From assembly GCF_029946505.1 (NCBI RefSeq), contig NZ_JARZHG010000006.1, positions 62,001 through 126,000 of the forward strand: a DNA stretch of 64,000 bases, in the 5' to 3' direction. The translations under genes were made by a program, and so were the position numbers. A model generated the notes under the pieces. It was not told where the DNA came from and searched no databases. It was given only the letters and a program-made list of their open reading frames with translations. The DNA is from Polyangium sp. y55x31 (GTDB taxonomy: Bacteria; Myxococcota_A; Polyangia; Polyangiales; Polyangiaceae). Shown one piece after another: positions 1-8,608 of this stretch. Numbering within the stretch: the first letter of the stretch is position 1; the number at the start of each line of letters is the position of its first letter.

Positions 1-486
1 GCGTTCCCCTTCGGGCCTCGCGACATCGGGCCCACGCCGACCGGCGGGATCATCCTCTCGTTCCTCCGAGGAAAGATGCCCGGCGTCGGGAAAGGCGGGT
101 TCTGCGCGGTCGACGTGGACGATGTCGCCGTGGCGCACGTCGCGGCCGAGACGCGTGGGCGCATCGGCGAGCGGTACATCCTGGGAAACCACAACGTCAC
201 GTTCCGCGCGTTCCTGGAGCTCGTCGCCGAGGTCGCAGGGAAGAAGGCGCCGCGGCTGCCGATCCCCTCGGGCCTCGCGCGGACCATGGCCGCCGGCCTC
301 GAATTCTGGTCCGACCACGTGAGCCACGCGCCGCCGATCGCCACGTACAAGAGCGTCCGCTACATGCAGGAGTACGCCTACTTCAGCGGAGAGAAGGCCC
401 GGCGCGAGCTCGGCATGCCCTGCACGCCGCTCCGGACCTCGGTAGAGCAAGCGGTCGAGTATTTCCGGACGAACGGGATGGTCTAG
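1..486 (+). CDS. hpnA: NAD-dependent epimerase/dehydratase, HpnA-like (5' end outside window)
   Basis: The frame is open from base 1, so the N-terminal Rossmann half with the NAD glycine motif and the catalytic YxxxK lies upstream. The remaining 161 residues are the substrate-binding end of an extended short-chain dehydrogenase: GPRDIGPTPTG at the edge, VDVDDVAVAH, RIGERYILG and a terminal helix ending AVEYFRTNGMV. GPRDI-PTPTG with ERYILG is typical of the hopanoid-associated sugar epimerase family HpnA. Related dihydroflavonol-reductase-like proteins share much of this, so the family is firmer than the substrate. The TAG stop sits in the palindrome CTAG (483-486), which also supplies the stop of the convergent gene. 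Any hopanoid role is inferred, since no other hopanoid gene is visible. Confidence 0.68.
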   Translation, partial: AFPFGPRDIGPTPTGGIILSFLRGKMPGVGKGGFCAVDVDDVAVAHVAAETRGRIGERYILGNHNVTFRAFLELVAEVAGKKAPRLPIPSGLARTMAAGLEFWSDHVSHAPPIATYKSVRYMQEYAYFSGEKARRELGMPCTPLRTSVEQAVEYFRTNGMV

Positions 487-1091
487 GCGGCGCGGGCGAG
501 GGTGATCTTGTCGGATTGTCCGGCCGCGTAGAAAGAGCGGAGCGCGCGGCGCATCCGATCGAAGTGGCCGCGCCGCGCGAAGGTCTCTTCGAGCCGGCCG
601 GCGAAGCGGGCGGCGAGATCGTTCGCGAGGCGGTAGCGATCACCACGCTCGGTGCCCGGCGGGTGGAGGTACGCGACGGCCTCGAAGAGCCGCGCGCGGA
701 TGCGCGCCGCGCGGCCGGGATCGAAGCGGCGCGTGGCGAGCGGGCCGTGCACGAAGAGCACGTACTTGTCGACCTCGGCCTGGAGCTCGAGCTCGAGCTG
801 CGTGGCCGGCAGCTCACGCCGCGCGCGCTCGGCCAGGTAGAGGAAATGGCTCACGCCCTCGACGACCTGGCAAAGCAGGTCGAACGGCAGGTTCTTCGCT
901 TCGAGCGCCGCGCGCGGCAGGTGCAACAAAAGCGAGATGCCGTCCTCGTCCTCGCGCACGAAAAGGACCTCGCGCCCTTCGTCGTCCGACGCGTCGATCG
1001 GCCGGATGAAGTCCTCCACCGAGGGCGCCTCGGGGATGCCGTACGTGTCGCGGAGCGCTGCCTGGATGCGCGCGGGCAGCGAGGGCGCCAT
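483..1091 (-). CDS. Unrecognised 202-residue protein, second gene of a coupled pair
   Basis: I do not recognise this family. The 202-residue product starts MAPSLPARIQAALRDTYGIPEAP. It has no signal peptide or membrane segment and is mostly acidic and helical, with a conserved-looking core (GISLLLHLPRAALEAKNLP, then VVEGVSHFLYLAERARRELP) and an arginine-rich C-terminus. The ATG at 1091 overlaps the TGA of the upstream gene by one base (TGATG), which implies translational coupling, so the two products probably work together. A longer open frame runs further upstream, but there it overlaps the partner gene out of frame and has no supporting start. Its stop lies in the same CTAG as the stop of the opposite-strand epimerase gene. 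Confidence 0.8.
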   Translation of the reverse strand: MAPSLPARIQAALRDTYGIPEAPSVEDFIRPIDASDDEGREVLFVREDEDGISLLLHLPRAALEAKNLPFDLLCQVVEGVSHFLYLAERARRELPATQLELELQAEVDKYVLFVHGPLATRRFDPGRAARIRARLFEAVAYLHPPGTERGDRYRLANDLAARFAGRLEETFARRGHFDRMRRALRSFYAAGQSDKITLARAA

Positions 1092-1699
1092 CAGTGGACG
1101 CCCTCCTTTCCTCGCACGGGCACGAGCCCACGCGCGCCGAGCTCTTCCGCGATCCGCGACGATCCCGTGCGTAGCCAGCGCTCGTAGAGCTTGAGCAGGC
1201 CGCGCTGGCCCTGCGCGCCCTTCGCGATCGCGCCGTCGGCGACCTCGTTCAAGACCTCCACGAATTGCTCGAATCGATCGGCGAGCTCGGACAGGACGTC
1301 GTGGGTCGCGCGCTGGCCCGGCGTGCGCAGCATGGCCGAGGCGTTGTCGTAGGCGGTCGCGCCGACGCGGATCACGTAGCCGCGATCGATCCCCCTGAGC
1401 TCGACGTGGCCGCCGAAGAAGCCGACCCCGTAGAGCACGCCGTCGCCGAGCGCGCGCAGGCGTCGGAAGCGCGCCGCTCCCGAGGCTTCGAGCGCGTCGC
1501 GGAGCTGGAACGCGAGGGGTCGGGAAAAGGCCGACTCGTTTTCCTCGCTGGGGTGGGCGTAATCGCAGAGTACGCCGACGAGATAATGAGACGCCGCCGC
1601 GGAGGCCTCGATCTTCCGCGAGCGCAGCGCATCGCCAACGGCGCTCATGAAGTAGTCGGAGATACTGGGAGAGATCGCAATGCTGGTGGTACGGCTCAC
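1091..1699 (-). CDS. Unrecognised 202-residue protein, first gene of a coupled pair
   Basis: I do not recognise this family. I chose the GTG at 1699 because AGGACGAGG lies a few bases upstream; the next ATG is at 1648. The product is soluble, with N-terminal ISDYFMSAVGDALRSRKIEAS, a central LCDYAHPSEENESAF segment, glycine-rich strands (GDGVLYGVGFFGGHVELRG, IRVGATAYDNASAML) and a helical C-terminus (LSELADRFEQFVEVLNEV). It leads a two-gene unit whose second gene begins on the last base of this stop codon. The unit is divergent from groES-groEL, with about 455 bases between the start codons. Nothing visible links it to the heat-shock genes beyond sharing the intergenic region. Confidence 0.78.
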   Translation of the reverse strand: MSRTTSIAISPSISDYFMSAVGDALRSRKIEASAAASHYLVGVLCDYAHPSEENESAFSRPLAFQLRDALEASGAARFRRLRALGDGVLYGVGFFGGHVELRGIDRGYVIRVGATAYDNASAMLRTPGQRATHDVLSELADRFEQFVEVLNEVADGAIAKGAQGQRGLLKLYERWLRTGSSRIAEELGARGLVPVRGKEGVH

Positions 1700-1963
1700 G
1701 GGGCACCTCGTCCTGGACGGGGCGCCTCGGGACCGAAATCCAGCAGGCGCCACGCGCCCGGTTGAACAGCTCGTCCTCGAAAGACCGGGAACAGAGGGCT
1801 CGCGGCCGGCTCGGGGCCGGACACGGGCCTCATGAACGGAATCTACCGCGGCGGGCGCACGACGCCCAGCGTGCGGCAGACGGTTTTACGAGGGATTCCG
1901 AGGATTTGTGGCCACCCCCTGGGGCGGCTGCCAGCGATCGCGAAGGCCGCGATTTTCCGCCGC

Positions 1964-1991
1964 TTGACAGCCGAACGACCATGACTATCTT
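1964..1991 (+). promoter_or_regulatory. Sigma-70-type promoter of groES-groEL
   Basis: TTGACA at 1964-1969 is a perfect -35 box. It is followed after 16 bases by TATCTT at 1986-1991 as the -10 box, placing transcription start near 1998-2000, immediately before the CIRCE element. The rest of the 1700-2155 interval holds the upstream region of the divergent gene pair, the CIRCE repeat and a 5' leader of about 125 bases before groES. I see no gene in it. Confidence 0.8.
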
Positions 1992-2003
1992 CCGCGCCGC
2001 TCG

Positions 2004-2030
2004 TTAGCACTCACCCCCCGTGAGTGCTAA
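2004..2030 (+). promoter_or_regulatory. CIRCE operator (HrcA-binding inverted repeat)
   Basis: The sequence reads TTAGCACTC, nine bases, GAGTGCTAA. This is an exact match to the CIRCE consensus, with both 9-base arms perfect. CIRCE is the operator of the heat-shock repressor HrcA, and here it overlaps the predicted transcription start of groES-groEL. The operon is therefore expected to be repressed by HrcA and released on heat stress. No hrcA gene lies in the window. Confidence 0.97.
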
Positions 2031-2155
2031 CAATCGAAAAACCGCAAGCTCATCGGGCATGTGGCGGGGGCGCCCACAGATGAATGCGCGCGCCCCGCGC
2101 CTGCCCATTGCGAATGGGATCTGGTGGCTCTCGGCCACCCCCGGAGGGTTTCACG

Positions 2156-2452
2156 ATGGCGACGAAGATCAGGCCGCTGCAGGACCGCGTGATCGTCAAG
2201 CGACTCAAGGAAGAGGAGAGGACCAAGGGCGGGCTCTACATCCCGGACTCCGCCAAGGAGAAGCCCGTGGAGGGCACCGTCCTCGCCGTGGGCAACGGCA
2301 AGGTCCTCGAGGACGGCACCGTGCGCAAGCTCGACGTGAAGGAAGGCGACCGCGTCCTCTTCGGGAAGTACTCGGGGACCGAGGTGAAGCTCGACGGGGA
2401 GGAGCACCTCATCCTGCGCGAGGACGACATCCTGGGCGTGATCGAGGCGTGA
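2156..2452 (+). CDS. groES: Co-chaperonin GroES (Hsp10)
   Basis: GroES is the heptameric lid that caps GroEL during ATP-driven protein folding in the cytoplasm. The 98-residue product has the family length. Its N-terminus is [16 protein letters not shown], followed by the mobile loop around [18 protein letters not shown], then [20 protein letters not shown] and a C-terminus ending [10 protein letters not shown] chose the ATG at 2156 because CCGGAGGG lies just upstream and MATKIRPL is the conserved start; in-frame codons further upstream would add a non-conserved leader. It is the first gene of the CIRCE-controlled operon, with groEL 38 bases downstream. Confidence 0.98.
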   Translation: MATKIRPLQDRVIVKRLKEEERTKGGLYIPDSAKEKPVEGTVLAVGNGKVLEDGTVRKLDVKEGDRVLFGKYSGTEVKLDGEEHLILREDDILGVIEA

Positions 2453-2472
2453 AGCGGGCCGTGGCCCCCTGA

Positions 2473-4119
<1,647 letters not shown>

Positions 4120-4166
4120 TCCGAAGCGCGTCGTGACACCCACGACGCAATCGTGAAAGAACAGCG

Positions 4167-4201
4167 AAGGCCGGCGCCCTGAGGCGTCGGCCTTTTGCTT
4201 T
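4167..4201 (+). terminator. Rho-independent terminator of groES-groEL
   Basis: A stem of GGCCGGCGCC (4169-4178) pairs with GGCGTCGGCC (4183-4192), with one G-T wobble and a CTGA loop. It is followed by TTTTGCTTT. It lies about 50 bases after the groEL stop. Confidence 0.85.
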
Positions 4202-4265
4202 CCATGGCGCACAAACGCGACGACACAACGCGCCATCGAGGCCGGAGCCTTGCTACAGTGGAGGC

Positions 4266-5192
4266 ATGTGGGATCGGCGGCACCTCTCCGGGTTGGCGAG
4301 CTCCGCCTTCCGGGCGCTCGGCCGGCTGGTCCACTACCTCGACCTGCACGAGGCGCCGCGGGCAGCGAGCGCGATGGCGTTCGACGCGTTCCTCAGCATC
4401 ATCCCGCTGCTCGCCGTGGCCGGCTGGGCGCTGCATCGGCTGCGCGACGCGGCCGCGGAGCTGCTCGGCTCGCTGCTCAGCGCGGCCCCGCCGTCCGTCT
4501 CGGCCGCGCTCGGCGAGGACTTCTTCCGCATCTCCGACGCGAAGGCGCTCGTGCTCGCGCCGCTCGGTCTCCTCGCCTTCTTGTGGGTCTCGTCAGCCGG
4601 CGCAGCGACGGCGATCGGCGTGTTCGAGACGATGTTCGTGTGCACGCCCCGTCCCTGGTGGAAGCGTCGCCTCGTCGGTCTCGGGCTCGTGCTCGGCGCG
4701 ATCCCGGCGGTCGGGATCGCCACCTTCATGGGCATCGTGTTCACGCATCTGACCGGCACGCTCGGCGGCGCCCTCGTGGCCGCGCTCGGGCCTGCGGTGA
4801 TCCTGATCGCGCTGGTCGCGGCGTTCTTCCGCCTCACGATCACGCGACCGCCCACGGTGCGGAGGCGCGTCTGGCCGGGCGCGATCGTGACCGTGTCGCT
4901 CTGGGCGATCGTCTCGACGTTGTTCTCGGTCTACGTGCGGAGTTTGGCGCGGTACGCGACGCTTTACGGCACGCTCGCGAACGTCGCGGTGCTCCTGTTC
5001 TGGCTCTGGCTCATCTCGATATCGCTGCTCGTCGGCGGTGAGGTGAATGCGCAGCTCGAAGGCGTGCGCGATCCACACGACGACGCGCCGGAGCGCTGGC
5101 TCTCGCCGAAGGCCGAGGGGCCGCGCTCGATTCAGCCGCCTCCGCCGCCGGCGTCGGTCTTGCGGCCGAAGAGGACGGTGTCGAGCGAGTGA
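4266..5192 (+). CDS. YihY/BrkB-family inner-membrane protein
   Basis: This is a polytopic inner-membrane protein of the YihY/virulence factor BrkB family (UPF0761). Of its 308 residues, the first 250 or so carry about six hydrophobic segments. Family signatures are AMAFDAFLSIIPLLAVAGWA near residue 40, the long hydrophobic segments VGLGLVLGAIPAVGIATFMG and ALGPAVILIALVAAFF, and the conserved end YGTLANVAVLLFWLWLIS with GGEVNAQLEG. The C-terminal 50 residues are a polar, proline-rich cytoplasmic tail. The biochemical role of the family is not settled. It stands alone, after the groEL terminator and convergent with the vWA lipoprotein gene. The ATG at 4266 follows GTGGAGGC. Confidence 0.9.
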   Translation: MWDRRHLSGLASSAFRALGRLVHYLDLHEAPRAASAMAFDAFLSIIPLLAVAGWALHRLRDAAAELLGSLLSAAPPSVSAALGEDFFRISDAKALVLAPLGLLAFLWVSSAGAATAIGVFETMFVCTPRPWWKRRLVGLGLVLGAIPAVGIATFMGIVFTHLTGTLGGALVAALGPAVILIALVAAFFRLTITRPPTVRRRVWPGAIVTVSLWAIVSTLFSVYVRSLARYATLYGTLANVAVLLFWLWLISISLLVGGEVNAQLEGVRDPHDDAPERWLSPKAEGPRSIQPPPPPASVLRPKRTVSSE

Positions 5193-5277
5193 CGGCCGCC
5201 GCGCCGGGGCGACGCCCCCGCGCAGCGGCTTCGGAGAGTAGACAGCGCGAAAACCGATTGGCGCGGAAAACGTTTTT

Positions 5278-6654
5278 CTATTTGAGGATCGTCTCGCAGC
5301 CGACCTGGATGTCGACCTTCGCATCGGTGGCGGCGCCGAGGGCCTCGCAGGCCTTGCCCAGGAGCTGGACCTTGCCGTCCTGCGTGTAGTCCCAGCAGCC
5401 GTCCTGCGGGCAGAAATCCAGCGGGTTCGAGCGCTTTTTCAGGCTTTGTAGCATCCCGTCGAGCGTTAGGTTCACGTTGACCTGGTTCTTGTCGATCTGC
5501 TCGCCGGGCGGCGGGGGCGGCAGATCGTAGACGCAGCCGAGCGCCTTGCCGCGGACGTCGGCGATCGCCTTGGCCAGCGTGTCGGCGTTGAACTGCGCGC
5601 CGTTCGAGAGATCGATGTGGCAAGGTTTGGCAGGGGCAGCCCCTCCTTGCGTGAAGGTGGCGTCCTTCGAGCAGTCTGGATCCACGGTGTCCGGCGATCC
5701 GCTCACGGCGTAGGTCGACAGCGCGAGGAGCATGTTGTAGGGCGGCGTGGCGAACCCGTCGACGGCGACGCCCGTGCTGTTCGAGCCGGGCACGCCCACG
5801 ATGAACGTGAAAATGGGCTTGTTCGGGTCGGTGCGGGCGGACGTGATGAGTGAATTCACGCTGTCCGGATATTCCCAGTCGGGGCAACTGTAATCGTCGG
5901 CGTACCCGGGACGGGCCGGGCTCGCGACGGAGGTGCACGAGAAGCCGCCGTCCGTGATCAACACGAGCATGCGCCGGGCGATGTTCTCGGATTTCAGCGA
6001 TTCGTAGCCGGCCCGGAGAGCGTCGTAAATCGGAGATCCGTCGTCGCCGTTGCTGAGCGGCGGATGGGCGACGAGCCAATCGTACATTTGACGGCGCACG
6101 CCGGTCGGGGCGTTCGTCTTATCTTTCCCGGCCGGCGCGACGGGCACTTGCGGCAGGACGGAGACGCCGCACGAGACGCCCGGGGCGAGCAGGGCATTGC
6201 ACGTCGCCTGATCGAGCCCGACATAGGCGCAAACGCAAGGCGGCGGGTTGACGAAGCTCGACGGGAAAACCGTGAGGCCGAGGGACATCGTGTCGAATAC
6301 GTCCTTGTCGATGGCCGATTTGATCGCGAGCTGCGCCGTCCCCCATTTCGACGCTTTGTTCATGCTGGCGCTCGCGTCGAGCACCGTGAGCATGGCCGCG
6401 GGCGCTTGCGTGGCCTCCGCCGTGAACTTCGCGCAAGCCGGGCCGCCGCCGCCCACGCCGCCGCCGAATCCACCGACGCCGCCGCCTCCAGGCCCGACGG
6501 GACCATTGCCCGATCCTCCCGATCCGCCCTCGCCGCCTTCGCCCCCGCTGCCAGGCCGGCTATTTCCCCCCGCCCCGCAGCCTCCCCCGAGCCCGATTCC
6601 TATCGAAAGTCCAAGCCCCAGGCTCACGCCGAGCCACCGCCGAAACCCCGCCAT
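5278..6654 (-). CDS. Predicted lipoprotein with von Willebrand factor A domain
   Basis: The 458-residue product starts with an export signal (RRWLGVSLGLGLSIGIGLGGG) and a probable lipidation Cys at residue 26. A glycine/serine linker of about 45 residues follows. A vWA domain starts near residue 88 with the metal-adhesion motif DASAS (93-97). Later features are LVITDGGFSC, several Cys pairs that suggest disulfides, and FTFIVGVPGSNS. vWA domains bind metal and usually protein ligands, so this is likely a surface or periplasmic binding protein. The ATG is well placed behind GAGGAGGAAACG. It is divergent from the first GHKL ATPase gene, with 194 bases between. The partner is unknown; similar vWA lipoproteins are common in myxobacteria. 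Confidence 0.85.
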   Translation of the reverse strand: MAGFRRWLGVSLGLGLSIGIGLGGGCGAGGNSRPGSGGEGGEGGSGGSGNGPVGPGGGGVGGFGGGVGGGGPACAKFTAEATQAPAAMLTVLDASASMNKASKWGTAQLAIKSAIDKDVFDTMSLGLTVFPSSFVNPPPCVCAYVGLDQATCNALLAPGVSCGVSVLPQVPVAPAGKDKTNAPTGVRRQMYDWLVAHPPLSNGDDGSPIYDALRAGYESLKSENIARRMLVLITDGGFSCTSVASPARPGYADDYSCPDWEYPDSVNSLITSARTDPNKPIFTFIVGVPGSNSTGVAVDGFATPPYNMLLALSTYAVSGSPDTVDPDCSKDATFTQGGAAPAKPCHIDLSNGAQFNADTLAKAIADVRGKALGCVYDLPPPPPGEQIDKNQVNVNLTLDGMLQSLKKRSNPLDFCPQDGCWDYTQDGKVQLLGKACEALGAATDAKVDIQVGCETILK

Positions 6655-6848
6655 CGTTTCCTCCTCAGTCGTAAGGAAAACGACCCGAGCGTATCAGAAG
6701 ACAGACCTCGAAATCGACCACGACGAGCGCGCACGGACCGAAATGGGCGGACCCGCGTCGAGACGCCCAGAACACAAGCCAAAGAGAACGCTCGGCAGCG
6801 GAACCCCCCCTTGCGCGGGAGGTAACTTGGCCCACCATTGCTAGCTCG

Positions 6849-8567
6849 ATGGCGACGGCACGCAGCGCTCCGGATTCCTCGCCCCTCGGGACGCCTCCGG
6901 CCGAGCAATCGGCGCACGCAGGGCCGTTCACGAGGACGCACATCGACCTCGCGGCAGCTCGCGCCGGCGGAATCGCCCGCGGCGGGGTGCGCGAGGGCGA
7001 GCTCTGCTTCCTGGGTTCGCTGCACGAGCTCGTCGCCATCGGGCTCTACCGGCCGGCGCTGTCGGCGCTCGTCTCGGGCACCGGGACGCCGGCCCGCCCG
7101 CCGATGGATCGGGCCTACCTGCTCAAGATCCTCGATGAGGAGGTGGGCCGGCAGTTCGGCCACCCGCTGCGGCCCGTCGTCGAGCTCGTGCTCAACGCGA
7201 TCGACGCGACACCCGAGCACCCAGCGCGCGTGGACGTACGCGTACGCGAGGGCGTGGTGACCGTGACCGACGATGGGATCGGCATGGATCTCAGGACGAT
7301 CCTGTCACGGCTGCTCGTGCCGTTCGCCACCGACAAGCGGCCCGGCGTGGACCTCGGGCGCTTCGGCGTGGGCTTTTTCTCGGTCATCGGCCTGGGGCTG
7401 CCCGATCCGGCCACGCTTTCGATCGAGGTGGAGACGGGCGACGGGGCCTCGGGCTGGTCCTTGTCCGTGCTCGCCGACGGGCCGGAGCCGTCGTCGCTCA
7501 TCTGCGCGATCCGCAGGCTCACGCCGCGCGCCGGGACGCGCGTGCAGGTGCGCTCGTTGCTCGTCGAGGCCGAGCCGCTCCGCGCGTACCTGCGCGACGC
7601 GCTGCACTTCTTTCCGAAGGAACGCGCGATCGTGAACCTCGACGGCGTGCCGCTGAACGACGGCCGTTACCTCGCCGGAGGCTCGCACTTCACCGACGCG
7701 CTCTCGCCCGAGGATCCGAGCCGCGTGGCGCGCTTCTACGTGGGCGGCCGCTCGCTCGTGACGGGGATCTGCGCTGCGACATACCACGCCGGCGTGAAGG
7801 TCGAAGGCTGCCTCGCGATCCCCGAGCTCGCGCTGATCGACTTTCCCTCCGCCGTCGAGCTCACCGAGGGACGCGATGCGCTCAAGCCGTGCCGCAACTT
7901 CCGCGCGACCGCGGCGGCGTTCTACCGCAGGCTGGTCGATCTCTCCCGCGTCCCAGGGACGACCCGCAAGACGGCCGATCGCCTCGCGGAGGTCGCCGCG
8001 CAGATCAGCGCGCTGATGCTGCAATCCGCGGCGTGGAACGAGGTCGCGCCCGAGCTTTCGCGGGCCTTGCTCGGTCCCGATCGTTACCTCGTCGGGCCGG
8101 AGCGGCGCGAGCCTCTGATCGGCTTCCTCGGCAGCAACGTGGAGAGCCGGCTCTTCGTCCCCGAGAGCTTCTGGGCCGAGCGCGAGTGGCAAGGGTTCAT
8201 CCCCGGCGAGCGGGAGCTGCTCGCGCGCGAGCTCGAGATCGATCACGCCGAGAGCCTGTCGAGCCTCGCGCGTCGCCGTCCGGATCTGCCCGGAATCGTG
8301 GAGCTCGCGCACCGAGCCGAGCGCCCCGAGGCCGTCCCCGTGGCGCTCGCGCGTGGCCGCAAGAGCGCGCCGGGTCCGCTGCCTTGCCTCGGGACACGTC
8401 ATGCGCTGCTCGTGCGCGAGGACGCACCCGCGGTCGCGCGGCGCGTGGGCTGGGCAGAGCAGTACGCGCTACGCGTCGCGTTCGATCGCGCGACGGGCAT
8501 GCGTGAACCGGATCTCGAGCGCGAGCTCATCGTCAGCGAGCCGATCGGGGTCACGGGATCGGCGTAA
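6849..8567 (+). CDS. GHKL (Hsp90/MutL-type) ATPase, first of a tandem pair
   Basis: The 572-residue protein has a GHKL ATP-binding fold at about residues 100-230. The N box is ELVLNAIDA with Asn116, the G1 box is DDGIGMD (141-147), and the G2 box is GRFGVGFFS (170-178). The order and the short lid match Hsp90 and MutL rather than histidine kinases, and there is no H box, so this is an ATP-driven conformational protein, not a sensor kinase. The region to about residue 360 resembles a middle domain (FPKERAIVNLDGVPLNDGRY); the C-terminal 200 residues match nothing I know. No signal peptide, so cytoplasmic. A second GHKL gene follows after 41 bases. The start is not fixed: the nearest strong GGAGGT lies about 26 bases upstream. 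Confidence 0.8.
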   Translation: MATARSAPDSSPLGTPPAEQSAHAGPFTRTHIDLAAARAGGIARGGVREGELCFLGSLHELVAIGLYRPALSALVSGTGTPARPPMDRAYLLKILDEEVGRQFGHPLRPVVELVLNAIDATPEHPARVDVRVREGVVTVTDDGIGMDLRTILSRLLVPFATDKRPGVDLGRFGVGFFSVIGLGLPDPATLSIEVETGDGASGWSLSVLADGPEPSSLICAIRRLTPRAGTRVQVRSLLVEAEPLRAYLRDALHFFPKERAIVNLDGVPLNDGRYLAGGSHFTDALSPEDPSRVARFYVGGRSLVTGICAATYHAGVKVEGCLAIPELALIDFPSAVELTEGRDALKPCRNFRATAAAFYRRLVDLSRVPGTTRKTADRLAEVAAQISALMLQSAAWNEVAPELSRALLGPDRYLVGPERREPLIGFLGSNVESRLFVPESFWAEREWQGFIPGERELLARELEIDHAESLSSLARRRPDLPGIVELAHRAERPEAVPVALARGRKSAPGPLPCLGTRHALLVREDAPAVARRVGWAEQYALRVAFDRATGMREPDLERELIVSEPIGVTGSA

Positions 8568-8608
8568 CCGAGCGCGCCTCGGGCGGTGGGAACATCAGGG
8601 GGGAACCG

